A DNA stretch of 64,000 nucleotides from Seminavis robusta (GCA_903772945.1 CAICTM010000449.1:1-64000); one strand, 5' to 3'. Positions 1-10,564 are shown, numbered from the stretch's first letter. The notes: a model not told the origin generated them from the sequence alone. Numbers and translations are program-made.

Positions 1-2164
1 TTCACGTGTACCTTGATCGGACGGCGATTTGCCCTCACCTTTGCCGCTTGGCTGAAAATCACCTGCCCGCTTCATGCCGATTCGTCTTGACGGAATGTGT
101 TTGCAAGGTTATCTCTTGTCTCTAGAGACAAAAAGGTATGGTGTTGTTGCAATCTGGAGAGGTGCCGTTTCCTATGGTCCCAAGGATGGATTGACTATTT
201 CGGCATGTTTGTGATCAGCAGACTTTTCCACAAAATCGAATGTTGGGTAGTATACGACTTGTACGGTTGTAGAGGAAAGGAAAGGACAAGAGAACGGTGC
301 CAAAGTGACGACTAGATCTACCCTTAATAGCAACAATAGCTCCTCGGTTCAAATTCATGTATGTGCCTGCAGTGTGCCTGATACAGGCCAGACCACCCTT
401 CAGCACCCAAAGAGGTAATTGAGTTACTGTAGAGTTAAGGTTGGCAAACGGTTTTCCCCTTTCCGCCTATAGTCATGTGGTCGTATTATAATGTCCGTGG
501 GTCCAGACCTTCAAATTACTTAATACTTTCATCCCAGACTATGTTCCTTTGGGTCTTCCAAAAAGCCAGGACAAATTTGAGAATAAATCGTAGTGCCCGA
601 AGTCAGTTTTGAATTTGCAGGGGCGTGGGGTAAACTTGATTCTTAATCAAAAACACAAGGTAATTTAACCCAATATTTACCTGAGCTACCCGACTTGGAG
701 TATCTGCTTGGTTCTGTTCAAGATGTCCAGAAAAGGAGTTTCCAACAGCTTTTCCAACACTGAACAGCTCCTGCCTCTGTTCTGGACATTCTAGACCAAT
801 CTCTTGATCTCCACGAAACTGATATTCAAACCAAGGTCACTCGAAGCAGACCTAAAATGGCCTCACCGTGGAACGTGGAAAGCTCCAGAAGAAAAAGCTT
901 CAGTCAGATCATCCTCTCAAGCAACAAAGGAAAAAGTAAGGACATGAGATTGATTTTCACAATCTACCAAGCGTGTTTGATCATCTAAGATTGGCATTGC
1001 GGAGCGTGTTGTTGTGTTTTCCACGCTGAATGAATCACTAGCTGAGGGTCTAGCTAGAGAGACAGATTCGATTCATGAACAGGGCCTTTGGTACCTTTAA
1101 AGCTGGGGATTCCGGTACATACATGTAGGAAGGATACAAGTAGGTTAGGATGTAACGGTTACTGGGCAACTAAAAGAGGATGAGCATAATATCATTGGTG
1201 TATAATGTATGTAGCGTGGGATTCTAGCGTGGAACGATTGAACATTCGTGACCTTGTTGTGATGGGGACCCCGGCAATGGCATCTTCGCATCTTCATCAT
1301 TGGAAGATGCCAGCCTCGGGAAAAGCTGACGTAAGGGCAATGTGATTTATTCGTCAAGCAGGTTGTTTAATGGGAACCAAGTAATGAACACAAAATGTCC
1401 TGATGACACGGGGTATGTCGCCCCCGTTAACCAGTTAAATTATATTACGTACTTCTTCAACACCACTTTCCCACCCGTCCCCGCCCAAACCTTGAATTCG
1501 GAACCGGATGCCCACCATTCTTGGACCATCTCTAATCGTCGGCTTCATCGAAAGACTTTGCCAATACTTCCCTCCTCATAGCCACACTCAGAATGAGTAC
1601 AAAGCTTGGGCACGCACGCAGCATTCTCTTTCCTCTAGTCTTAGTTTTAGGGTGCAAAAATTGGTTGAGCAGCATCCAAACAACCAGCATCCAACCATTT
1701 GGGATGCCTTTAGAGCATCAAAGGCTCTATTAATAGGCCTGCACTTGTCATTCCCCGATTGATTTGTCTGTGGTAGCCATAACTGCGGATACTATGGAGC
1801 TACCAAGCAGTACTTTTCAGTTGATTTGTGACCGGTAGATCATGATTGCAGACTTCCGGCACCGGTATGTGCCGGTTTTGCTGTCAATCTAGGCGTCTGG
1901 GCAACCTGCGCTGGCAGCTTGCTTTTTATCGTCATTCAACCACTCTCATGTTTCCTCATGACGCAGCTGCACTAGCTAGTCGAGAGGTCGAGTTTCCTTG
2001 TTTGGCTGGCTGGATCTTTTGGCTCCTACTGAAGGCGGAGCAATGAGGTCCGGGATGTAGAAAGCAACTAGAGTAACTAGCTTTGTCTTCTGACCCTATG
2101 GTTCCTAGAATGATTCAATCTACCTTATCCAAGAAGCTAGCTACACATCTTTCTGGCTGGTACC
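1..2164. other. Gene-free left flank
   Basis: No reading frame here resembles a known family, and the short ORFs have erratic composition. Short palindromic words of the kind found in the other spacers occur: TACATGTA near 1121, CTAGCTAG near 1050 and 1972, and ACCGGTA near 1831 and 1862. It is probably intergenic DNA or old decayed sequence downstream of the glutathione S-transferase gene, which ends at its right edge. Confidence 0.6.
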
Positions 2165-3235
2165 CTACACTTTTTTGTATCGAATTTCCACCACTCCTTT
2201 TGCACGCCAAGGTGCTTCTTGTCCGCGCTGGTACTGGCGAAAGTCTTGATAGCACGAAGCAAACTTGGCCATGCAATTATTGAGTGGAATTTCCTTGTGC
2301 AAGTAGGAATCCGCATAGTTTGCCAGTTCTGGTAGCATCATGAAACTGTTGCGAAACTCTTCCAGGTAAGGAAAGATTCGATCCTCCGGTTTGACATCGG
2401 GACGACTTTGAAAATTGACCGCCGTAGTTTGCTCTTTTCCCTCTTTGGCCCAGAGTGGAATTCCAAAGGTACGGCAGAGCCCTTCATATTGGTCCAACAT
2501 TTCCCACAGATGAAAGTCAGGGGCTGTAAACGACCCTGGAATCAAATGCGCAATCCCTTCTTTGGCTTGTTCACTGGTCTTCTTCTTGGGACCATTCTCC
2601 TCTTTGGATTGCATCTTTTGGAAGTAGTCCGGGTATTGCTTGGCCAGATGCGCTTCAAATTTGTGAAAGTGTGCCTTGGCGCGATTCCACAACTCGAGAG
2701 CCTCGCCTTTGCTCCCATCCGAGTGGTAGGAGAATTGGATGAGCTTGTTGCGTAAATCCATAACTTCACAGAGCATTTCGTCAATTTTCGCCTGTTCCGC
2801 CACATCCTCCTTGTTGCCCATCATGTTCAATTCTCGACCCAGGTGGTTAAATATGGCATTGGTTTGCGCAATGACTAGATTGGAAGAAGAATCTACGAGA
2901 AAGGGTAGATTCATAAAGCCATTGTATTCTTCGCGGAGCCATTTTTTATCCGCAGCGTAGGATTTCATTTCAAAGCCGGAATCGCCATCCGGGGCTTCGG
3001 TCAAGTCATACAAGGCGACCTCATGATTGACTTGTGCTGCATGGAGCATGGCTCGAAGAGGGGCACCCAGACCTCGAATGGACCAATACGCAACGAGAAA
3101 ACGAGGAGCTTGTTCGTTTTTGTCGTCGCCGTCATTATCAAAGCTGATCTTGAGCAAAGTATCGGGCTTTAGACGATCTCGAATGGATGCCATCTTCAGC
3201 TTTTTGGCTTCACTAGTAGGACTACTCTCCGCCAT
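2165..3235 (-). CDS. Glutathione S-transferase-like protein
   Basis: A 356-residue single-exon protein. After a charged leader of about 45 residues comes a GST N-terminal thioredoxin-like fold: the segment VAYWSIRGLGAPLRAML matches the start of mu/sigma-type GSTs (YW-IRG--P-R), and LPFLVDSSSNLVIAQTNAI fits the glutathione-binding region (PFL...QTNAI corresponds to the usual P-L...QS-AI). The remaining part is a helical C-terminal domain with an internal Lys-rich insert (NGPKKKTSEQAKEG), so the protein is longer than the usual 200-230 residues. Family knowledge: conjugation of glutathione to electrophiles, or a related isomerase or peroxidase role, in the cytosol. The substrate cannot be told. 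It is divergent from the acidic LRR-like gene, with 279 bp between the start codons, so the two may share a promoter region. Confidence 0.85.
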   Translation of the reverse strand: MAESSPTSEAKKLKMASIRDRLKPDTLLKISFDNDGDDKNEQAPRFLVAYWSIRGLGAPLRAMLHAAQVNHEVALYDLTEAPDGDSGFEMKSYAADKKWLREEYNGFMNLPFLVDSSSNLVIAQTNAIFNHLGRELNMMGNKEDVAEQAKIDEMLCEVMDLRNKLIQFSYHSDGSKGEALELWNRAKAHFHKFEAHLAKQYPDYFQKMQSKEENGPKKKTSEQAKEGIAHLIPGSFTAPDFHLWEMLDQYEGLCRTFGIPLWAKEGKEQTTAVNFQSRPDVKPEDRIFPYLEEFRNSFMMLPELANYADSYLHKEIPLNNCMAKFASCYQDFRQYQRGQEAPWRAKGVVEIRYKKV

Positions 3236-3514
3236 AGTTAGACTACTAGAGTCCTTTATCCAGGTTTTGGTTTTGTGTTACTAAAAATGAGGGGCTACGT
3301 ACGTTTAGAAGAAATGAGAGGCCAAAAGCAAAATGATGAAAAGATCTAAAGATCCATCTTTTGGCCGTTAGGGTTTGAACTACAATAAGTAGCATTATTA
3401 TTGCGATAAATAGACAACAACCACAACAGCGAACAGCGAACTTGCATCATCTTTCGTGTAAGATACGGTATATTAGATCTATATACGGAATCAATCGAGG
3501 AAAAGACAAGAAGA

Positions 3515-4597
3515 ATGAGTGACTACTACGGCGATTCTGGCGAGGAGAGTTCGGGGTATTCCTACAAGGATTTTGCCATTTACCAGTTCTCGGACGTCGA
3601 TGAGGATGATTCCGATGTGGAAGGTCGTCCCAAACCGACTGGTGGTTTGGACAATCATGACGACGACAACGACGAAGATGCCTTGTGGAACAACTGGGGC
3701 GATTACGATAATGAATCCTACGTGATGCATGCCCAGTCCGACAATGAAGAATTTGATCTCTATCAATTTTCGGACGAGGACTTGATTCCAGAAGAACCAG
3801 ACGAAGACTGGATCGTGGCAGCCTTGATGAACAACCGCAGAGACTTTGATCACTTGGAGTTGATTCTCCCACAAATGGAAGACTTTGCACGGTTCATTCG
3901 AGCCTTGGAGATGAACCAAGTGGTCAAGAGCGTCACAATCTACGAGGCATTCTTTGATGCCATTCCCAACAAGGAAGAAAAGGAGATGCTGGCCGAAACA
4001 GTCTGCAATATTCCCAGCTTGGAAACTCTCAAAGTGTACTACCACAGCAGTCACTTTGTCGAGCCCTTGGATCGAATACGGCCGTCCGGGCTCAAGAATC
4101 TTTGTCTCATGTTCTTCCCAGAGAAACCGGACAACACCACGCTGACATTATTGACACGCTTGTTAAAGGGTGACAATACTAGTACATGTACCACCACAAC
4201 GGAGCAGGATGACACTTCTGGTGGAACAACAATAACAACCACAATAAACACACCACCGGCACTCCCCTTGACATTAGAATCACTGAGTTTGCGATGTGAC
4301 GTTATGGACGATGCTTTTATTGAATCCATTGCTCTTGGAATGAGAGTGAATCCATCCGTCACAACCTTGAGTTTTTGGGGCAACAATGTGCATGTGACAG
4401 AGGAAGGGGCCCTCAACAGCAGCAAGATTGATTTCTACTTGAGACTCAACCAATGTGACATCCGAGACATGCATCTCTACGTGAACGCGGAGCCAACCGA
4501 ATTTCTGGACAAGATTGTCAGTGAACGAGAAAGCACGGACCTTGTGTTTTATCTGCTACAGACGAATCCGTCCTTCTTGTCATATTTGAAAGTGTAG
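3515..4597 (+). CDS. Acidic protein with degenerate leucine-rich repeats
   Basis: A 360-residue single-exon ORF. The first 110 residues are rich in Asp, Glu, Ser and Tyr, with two similar YQFSDxDxD blocks (IYQFSDVDEDD and LYQFSDEDLIPEE), which suggests an internal duplication. Residues 110-360 contain LRR-like strands such as SLETLKVYY, LKNLCLMFF, LESLSLRCDVM and VTTLSFWGNNV, separated by a Thr-rich insert. There is no signal peptide or membrane segment, so it is probably cytosolic or nuclear. I recognise no specific orthologue; LRR-like proteins with acidic leaders are common in diatom genomes, and a protein-binding role is inference. The ATG lies close downstream of the divergent GST promoter region. 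Confidence 0.75.
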   Translation: MSDYYGDSGEESSGYSYKDFAIYQFSDVDEDDSDVEGRPKPTGGLDNHDDDNDEDALWNNWGDYDNESYVMHAQSDNEEFDLYQFSDEDLIPEEPDEDWIVAALMNNRRDFDHLELILPQMEDFARFIRALEMNQVVKSVTIYEAFFDAIPNKEEKEMLAETVCNIPSLETLKVYYHSSHFVEPLDRIRPSGLKNLCLMFFPEKPDNTTLTLLTRLLKGDNTSTCTTTTEQDDTSGGTTITTTINTPPALPLTLESLSLRCDVMDDAFIESIALGMRVNPSVTTLSFWGNNVHVTEEGALNSSKIDFYLRLNQCDIRDMHLYVNAEPTEFLDKIVSERESTDLVFYLLQTNPSFLSYLKV

Positions 4598-4985
4598 GGA
4601 ATGGCGATGCTCTCTTGATTGGTGGCTGATAGTATGAATGTAATGTTGCCATGCCATGGTTGCCCTGCCGAAGTGAAAAAACATATGCTGGCAAGCTAGC
4701 ACCACAGTACCGTAGCGACAGTTGAGTCACTACACCATCTTGGACTAATCACTAGATTGAAGAAGTATGCAATACTGGTACCACGATGAAGACGGTTCAG
4801 GACTATCTGCGCCACAATGTTAGCACTCCCATTGTTCACACGGTGTATAGTGCCACACATTTTGGAGCAGACAAACGCAATCACATACACAGCAAAACTC
4901 TATGAAAGGTCCAAAGCTTATAGTGGATTATTGTTGTGCCTGCCTGTAGTGGCTGTGGCTTTCAAACATTGTCGCTTGTTAATAA
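4598..4985. other. Spacer between convergent genes
   Basis: This 388-bp spacer separates the 3' ends of the LRR-like gene and adenosine kinase. It contains GTACCGTAGC and TGGTACCACG type palindromic words and no coding signal. Both genes must end transcription here; I see no defined terminator. Confidence 0.6.
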
Positions 4986-6110
4986 TTAACCTTCATAATC
5001 GCACTTTGTGGCCAAAGTGGTTCCCGAAGTTTGAATGATGAACTTGGCGGCCCAGTGGCCTGCCTTGACACACTCTTCCATGGGTTTGTCTTGGATCAAT
5101 TTCGACAAGAATCCTCCCACAAAGGCATCACCCGCTCCGTTGGTGTCCACCAGTTTGTCCTTGGCCAATGGCTCCACGGCATATTCCGTGACTTTTCCGT
5201 CGTGTGCCACAATGGTGGATTTGGATCCCTGCGTGAAAATGACAGTTCGAGATCGCTTGCTGTTCTTCTTGGGTCCTTCACAGATTTTAAGAGCAATCTC
5301 CTTCAAGTCGCTGCCGAGGTTGTTGACCTTTCCGTAGGCTTCCGCTTCGGATTCATTGCTAAAGACAAAGTCGGCATATTCGAGAGCATCCTTGACTTTG
5401 GGGCCGAAAAATTCGACAATAAAGGGTGCCGACAAGTTCAATCCCAGCACTTTGTTGTTGGCGACGCAGTGATCTCCGACAATGGCCAATGCCTCGGGAC
5501 TGACAGTCAAGAAGAATCCAGCAATGTAATAAAATTTGGCAGATTCGATAATTTCCTTGGCCTTGTCGGTATCCAAATGGGATGGCTTGAAATTGTTGGC
5601 AGCATCGAGGTTGGTCACCAAAGCACGTTCGCCATCCTTAATGAGGGCAGCGCAAGTTCCAGTGGGAGTTTTTTCATCCTTCATGTAGTGTACCAAGACA
5701 CCATCTTTGGAAGCACATTCGTTGAGTGTTTTACCATAATCGTCATTGCCAACACATCCCATAAAGGCAGTTTGTCCGGCCTTGTCTTTGAGCATCCATT
5801 GGGCAACCCGGATGGAATTTTGCGTGGCGCCACCAGCGATAAAGCTGGGACTGTACTTTTCCATGAGTTCCTTAAACAAAGGTTGGTGCTTGTCTTCGGC
5901 GAGAATGGCAGTATCCAGTTTGACTTCGTACTTGTCGAGTAGATCTTGTCCGACAGTGGCGGAAATATCCAGGAGGGGATTTCCCATACCCATCAATAAA
6001 CCTGAAAACAAAGAAGACAAAACGGGATGAGCTACCCATTCCACAAACACACCAAAAATCTCTCACTGGTCAGTTTTGGTTAGCGCGATCTTACCTTCAA
6101 ACTTTGCCAT
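4986..6110 (-). CDS. ADK: Adenosine kinase (pfkB family), two exons
   Basis: Phosphorylates adenosine to AMP with ATP (purine salvage and methyl-cycle support), probably cytosolic. Exon 1 is only 16 nt (6110-6095). A 93-nt intron (6094-6002, GTAAGA...CAG) follows, then exon 2 runs 6001-4986. The join gives MAKFEGLLMGMGNPLLDIS, the standard adenosine kinase N-terminus (EG-L-GMGNPLLDI), and a 343-residue product, the normal family length. A longer first ORF reading through the intron is therefore rejected. Other motifs: GGATQNSIRVAQWML (substrate-binding Gly-Gly), GCVGNDDYG, SNESEAEAYG, and the catalytic anion-hole motif DTNGAGDAFVGGF with Asp as the base. It is divergent from the VOC gene, with about 400 bp between starts. 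Confidence 0.95.
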
Positions 6111-6514
6111 TGTCTTTTGTTTTTTTGGGTCTTTTTCCATTGAGTTAGGTTGCAACAACCTTTACTGCAAATAAATTATGATGGGCTTTGAGGGCGATGG
6201 TTGTCCTTGGCCAATGCTGGGCTGTGGTTCATACGTGGTCCAAAAAGATATGGCCGTTAGAACGTGTCTCCGCTGGCCGTTATTCGGTCACGAGTCTCGT
6301 ATCCGTGAACAAATTTTAATTGCGATCTTTCGCGACCTCTTGACCCTTGCCACTCTGATGATCCAACACCAAGACTACCATCAAGCATCAACGATCAGGA
6401 AACAACCTCTACCTATCACCCCGCCGTTGATTCCGAGAGTTGAGTGAGAGAGAACACTGAAGAGAACGATACGAAACCAATAGTCTGGCTAGCCCAGGAT
6501 CAGCCAGCGAAGAA
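6111..6514. promoter_or_regulatory. Divergent promoter region, adenosine kinase / VOC protein
   Basis: This 404-bp spacer lies between two divergent start codons and must hold both core promoters and 5' UTRs. I see no clear TATA box or named element. A run of T and GTTTTTTTGGG just upstream of the adenosine kinase start may belong to its 5' UTR. The role is inferred from gene orientation only. Confidence 0.4.
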
Positions 6515-7504
6515 ATGCCGCGCGATGACTCTCATATCTTCCGAGCAAAAGGGAACAAGACCATTATCGACACCCCGCCGGTCGCTCAAGTCTTGAAATA
6601 CCATCACTTGGGGCTTGCTACAATGGATTTGTCAGCCACCACAGCCTTTTTTGGAAAGCTAGGATTCCAACCATTGGATCCTCCCAACAGCAGAATTCTC
6701 CGAAACCCCAACGGCATGCAACTTCACCTTCTACAAGCCGACGAGGCTCCCACGAGACCCATAAAAAATGACAATGGCACGGAAGAAGAGATATTCAACA
6801 TTTTACAGGATACTCCTACGGAGAAATACTGTGGGCACACTCATGCCGCATTCTTTGTGCCATCGGTAGCAGCAGCCAGAAAATTTGTCGAAGACAAGCA
6901 CGGTATTCCTGTCACTGGAGAACGCAAGTTTCAGGGTAAAGTCCAATCCATATTCATTCGAGATTTGGATAAAATCACGTGGGAGTTAGAACGCAATGTG
7001 GGTGACGCAACAACCATCGAACAGTTTGATGGCACCATGTTGGGGGATGAACACAGGCGCATTGATCACGTGGGAACCAGGGTATCCGATCCACCCACGA
7101 GTTGGAAGTGGTATGCGGAAATGCTGGGTTTCACCCAAGAAGTATTCCATCTAGAACACAATCCACAAGAACCACTCAAGAACTTTATCCCGTGGATCTC
7201 GCGGACCAAGGAGACACTGATTGATATCAATTTGCTCATCAATGCCAACATGCCTTCTTCCAGTACCAAGAATATCTTGATGGTCGATGGGGTTCTGAAA
7301 CCGGGCATTATCTATGTTGCCTTTGAAGTGGAAGATGTAAAAGCAAGTCAAGAAGCACTCAAAGCGGCTGGGGCGGCAGTCTATTCCGAAGACGAAGTGG
7401 CGTCGCTGGGGCTCAAGAAAGAGAAACTACCTTCCGTGGAAGGACATTCCTTTTTTGTGGCAGATCCAGATTGCAATCTGTATCGGCTTGTCCAAGCGGC
7501 ATGA
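6515..7504 (+). CDS. Two-domain VOC (glyoxalase/dioxygenase-like) protein
   Basis: A 329-residue single-exon protein. The first VOC module (about residues 25-155) starts with LKYHHLGLATMDLSATTAFF, in which a metal-ligand type His is followed by the usual helix and LGF turn (GKLGFQPLD), and ends in FIRDLDKITWELE with a Glu-type ligand. The second module (about 180-329) repeats this order: IDHVGTRVSDPPTSWKWYAEMLGF ... FFVADPDCNLYRLV. Family knowledge: VOC proteins bind a divalent metal and act as glyoxalases, ring-cleaving dioxygenases or resistance proteins; the substrate cannot be told. No targeting signal is evident. It is convergent with the alpha/beta hydrolase, with 139 bp between stop codons. 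Confidence 0.85.
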   Translation: MPRDDSHIFRAKGNKTIIDTPPVAQVLKYHHLGLATMDLSATTAFFGKLGFQPLDPPNSRILRNPNGMQLHLLQADEAPTRPIKNDNGTEEEIFNILQDTPTEKYCGHTHAAFFVPSVAAARKFVEDKHGIPVTGERKFQGKVQSIFIRDLDKITWELERNVGDATTIEQFDGTMLGDEHRRIDHVGTRVSDPPTSWKWYAEMLGFTQEVFHLEHNPQEPLKNFIPWISRTKETLIDINLLINANMPSSSTKNILMVDGVLKPGIIYVAFEVEDVKASQEALKAAGAAVYSEDEVASLGLKKEKLPSVEGHSFFVADPDCNLYRLVQAA

Positions 7505-7643
7505 GCGTAATCATAAACAGCGTAACAGTAATAAGAGTAAAAAGCATACTTTTAAAAATTATTGTACATGATAGTGGCCAAAGGTATATTATGGGTGTCT
7601 AGCACATCGTCATTGTTTGTGGAATGGTTGTAAAATTTGCTCA

Positions 7644-8666
7644 TCATGATGATTCAGACGATTCCTTGACAAAGGCTTCCAGGCACTCATCAAAACAAAA
7701 CACAAGAGTCATGTGACCACCTTTGTCAAACTCGGTCAATTTGGAGCGTTTGCCGTACTCTTGTAGCTTTTCGTGGATATACCTAGCACCATGAACGGGG
7801 GTCTGCACATCGTCGTTGGCCACAAATATGTGACTGGGACATTCGATCTTTTGCAAATCTTTGACACTCCAACTTCGCAGAACAACAGGAATATCCACAT
7901 ATCCCTGGATTGAGACAGAGAGACTGTCGCGTATACCCTCACCAGAAGCAACCTTGTTCTGTAGATCTTTCGAGGCCGCGGCAAAGTGCTGTTTTTCAGC
8001 ATCATTCATGGCATCTAGTAGATTGGTCTTTACAAATTCCCTCGCTTTTGAAGGAGTGGAGACAGATGTTTGCACCATTTTCCCAGTGATACTGGTCATC
8101 GATGGCATGTAAAAGCCAACGGTACCCAATCCAAGTTTGGATTGAAAAGCCATGCCTTGTAGTGGGTCAAAGGATGGGTCGTCAAAAGGGCCATGAGGAC
8201 CGAGAAGGCAAAGACCTGATACTTGTTCCGAAAGATGCACAGCACATGCAATGGCGTGGATACATCCATAAGAGATCCCAATGCACAGAAAGGATCGTTC
8301 CAGTTTCGTGTTGGAACCGAGAACTGTATCAAAAATGTGATCCGTCAAGTGCTTTATGTCGTATTTTGCATAGTGATTTAGCGTATAGCATGGATTAGCA
8401 GAAGAGAGACCCCATCCTGGCAGCGTCGGTGAGATCACAAGCCATCCAAGCTTTTGGAAGATATAAGACCAATGATCAAAGTCGCCCGTGCCCAATGCTC
8501 CATGAAAGGCAAAGACCACTTGTTTGCAATTGGCTGCAGTCTCGCCGCAAATTCGGTATGCCAGCGTCCTGCCATCGGGGAGTTTCCGCAGAGTTTCATC
8601 GGATAATGTTGGAGAATAAGTGGATCTTGGCTCCATGAAAAGGCTGCCACCGCCACAGCAGTCCAT
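7644..8666 (-). CDS. Alpha/beta hydrolase
   Basis: A 340-residue single-exon protein with the alpha/beta hydrolase plan. The oxyanion HG is in VVFAFHGALGTGDF (about residue 60), the nucleophile elbow is GISYG (Ser132), the acid lies in FVANDDVQTPVHG (Asp near 285), and the catalytic His is in DKGGHMTLVF. The start is either the first Met (8666) or Met11 (8636). No signal peptide is evident and the early CC pair is not a known targeting motif. Substrate is unknown; the class includes esterases, epoxide hydrolases and C-C hydrolases. It ends 139 bp from the convergent VOC gene. Confidence 0.85.
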   Translation of the reverse strand: MDCCGGGSLFMEPRSTYSPTLSDETLRKLPDGRTLAYRICGETAANCKQVVFAFHGALGTGDFDHWSYIFQKLGWLVISPTLPGWGLSSANPCYTLNHYAKYDIKHLTDHIFDTVLGSNTKLERSFLCIGISYGCIHAIACAVHLSEQVSGLCLLGPHGPFDDPSFDPLQGMAFQSKLGLGTVGFYMPSMTSITGKMVQTSVSTPSKAREFVKTNLLDAMNDAEKQHFAAASKDLQNKVASGEGIRDSLSVSIQGYVDIPVVLRSWSVKDLQKIECPSHIFVANDDVQTPVHGARYIHEKLQEYGKRSKLTEFDKGGHMTLVFCFDECLEAFVKESSESS

Positions 8667-9568
8667 GATTTACTTGCTGCTTGTTTCTTTGGTTGTTTCT
8701 TATTGTATCTTGGTCGACGGCAAGCTAGAAGTAATCGATGCCAACGGTTACTTCCTGATATACCGGTACGACTGTACTGGTACTACCAGTAGCTCTAGCT
8801 AGTAGCTAGCTAGTACATGTACTCACTCACCATGCCATGGTCCACCAAACACCGAATATTCGATACGAAGTTAGAATAGATTTAGCATTCGAATGATTTC
8901 TATCTGGCTGTAATTTATTTGGTCACGACAACGCTTCCTCTCAGCTCCTATCTCGCGGCTTGTGTCTCGGTTGGAGTCCCCAGCGGAGGCAAATGCTGAG
9001 CAGTGCAGAAACATAAAATCGTTTATTCCTAATAACTACATGTAGTACTTGTAGACTGCCAACGGATCAGCAAGCATGAACTACATGTAGATCTAGCTGT
9101 CGTCGGCAACAGGTCAGGTTCCATCGCAATCCAATCTTGCATGCCAGCGTCAACCTCCAAGGCCTTCAAATCAAACCTTGGGGAGAGACACGTCAGGGTG
9201 AGGCATGCAAACTGTAAACAATTGATGATTTGGCCCACCAATCCCTTTTCTTCCTTTTGTTTGCCAAGATCAGGTAGCGTTGAAGCATCAAGTCCGTAGC
9301 TCGATGAGACCGTTTTTCAGAGTAACAAAACTAGTATTTTACCCCAACTTCGACCAAGGAACGAAGCGGGAGCCGGGACCAGTGACTTGGCCACTGTACC
9401 GAAAGCTAGTCTTTACCGGTACCCATACCGCTGCGAAGCTACGAGCAGATGGATCTGCCGATCTTGCACACCGCATAACCCAGCCAAAAACTGCGGCACA
9501 TTTCTAGCGCACAAATTAACTTTGACCAAAGTTGAACACACAAATCAAACCCAAAGCTCATCCCGATC
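8667..9568. other. Spacer upstream of the repeat-protein gene
   Basis: No convincing gene. The spacer is rich in short palindromes: CTAGCTAG runs at 8795-8815, ACATGTA near 8812, 9039 and 9084, and CCATGCCATGG near 8831. It contains the 5' region of the hydrolase (-) and of the secreted repeat protein (+). Confidence 0.55.
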
Positions 9569-10564
9569 ATGAAGATTTGCATTTTGAAAGCGTTCCTCGC
9601 GATATCCGTCTTCACGGTTGCTGACGCAAAGTTTTCGTTGCGTCGCCGCACTCAACAAGTGGCCACTTCTCCAGACAGCCCAGAAAGCCCAGATGATCCC
9701 AATGCTCCTGACAGCCCTGACAGCCCTGACAGCATTGATACCTCTCCGAATGGTGGCCGCACCTTGCAGACCGTTGTTTCCCCAGATTCACCTGATAGCC
9801 CAGAAAGCCCAGATGATCCCAATGCTCCTGACAGCCCTGACAGCCCTGACAGCCCTGACAGCATTGATACCTCTCCCAATGGTGGCCGCACCTTGCAGAC
9901 CGTTGTTTCCCCAGATTCACCTGATAGCCCTGATAGTCCTGATGATCCAAATGCTCCTGACAGCCCTGACAGCATTGATACCTCCCCCAATGGTGGCCGC
10001 ACCTTGCAGACCGTTGTTTCCCCAGATTCACCTGATAGCCCTGATAGTCCTGATGATCCCAATGCTCCTGACAGCCCTGACAGCATTGATACCTCCCCCA
10101 ATGGTGGCCGCACCTTGCAGACCGTTGTTTCCCCAGATTCACCTGATAGCCCTGATAGCCCTGATGATCCCAATGCTCCTGACAGCCCTGACAGCATTGA
10201 TACCTCCCCCAATGGTGGCCGCACCTTGCAGACCGTTGTTTCCCCAGATTCACCTGATAGCCCTGATAGTCCTGATGATCCCAATGCTCCTGACAGCCCT
10301 GACAGCATTGATACCTCTCCCAATGGTGGCCGCACCTTGCAGACCGTTGTTTCCCCAGATTCACCTGATAGCCCTGATAGTCCTGATGATCCAAATGCTC
10401 CTGACAGCCCTGACAGCATTGATACTTCCCCCAATGGTGGCCGCAGCTTGCAGACCGTTGTTTCCCCAGATTCACCTGATAGCCCTGATAGCCCTGATGA
10501 TCCCAATGCTCCTGACAGCCCTGACAGCCCTGACAGCCCTGACTTATTGGAAGGCACTCCCTGA
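9569..10564 (+). CDS. Secreted acidic Ser-Pro-Asp repeat protein with RTLQ-bounded units
   Basis: A 331-residue protein. Residues 1-20 (MKICILKAFLAISVFTVADA) are a good signal peptide with an ADA cleavage site, followed by a basic patch (SLRRRTQQ). The rest is tandem units of 37 residues (111 bp; one of 43): SPDSPDSPDSPDDPNAPDSP, then DSIDTSPNGG and R[T/S]LQTVV. There are seven full units and a truncated eighth ending PDLLEGTP. Each unit is Asp/Ser/Pro-rich, hence strongly acidic and phosphorylatable, and closes with an Arg-x-Leu. RXL sites are known as processing sites in diatom silaffin/cingulin-type proteins, so release of repeated peptides is possible (inference). No membrane anchor is seen. 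Extracellular, cell-wall, adhesive or calcium/silica-binding roles are all conceivable. The signal peptide decides the strand; other frames over the repeats stay open only because 111 is divisible by three. Confidence 0.8.
   Translation: MKICILKAFLAISVFTVADAKFSLRRRTQQVATSPDSPESPDDPNAPDSPDSPDSIDTSPNGGRTLQTVVSPDSPDSPESPDDPNAPDSPDSPDSPDSIDTSPNGGRTLQTVVSPDSPDSPDSPDDPNAPDSPDSIDTSPNGGRTLQTVVSPDSPDSPDSPDDPNAPDSPDSIDTSPNGGRTLQTVVSPDSPDSPDSPDDPNAPDSPDSIDTSPNGGRTLQTVVSPDSPDSPDSPDDPNAPDSPDSIDTSPNGGRTLQTVVSPDSPDSPDSPDDPNAPDSPDSIDTSPNGGRSLQTVVSPDSPDSPDSPDDPNAPDSPDSPDSPDLLEGTP
9660..10551 (+). repeat. 111-bp tandem coding repeat array
   Basis: About eight head-to-tail copies of a 111-bp unit, one enlarged to 129 bp by extra CCTGACAGC triplet blocks. 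From 9907 on, copies are nearly identical and spaced exactly 111 bp (9907, 10018, 10129, 10240, 10351, 10462). Differences are mostly synonymous third positions, plus RTL to RSL in the last complete unit. High identity suggests recent expansion or gene conversion. Confidence 0.9.

Noticed and set aside
5031-5942. 303-codon plus-strand ORF
   Set aside because: Antisense shadow of the adenosine kinase gene, whose motifs are unmistakable.
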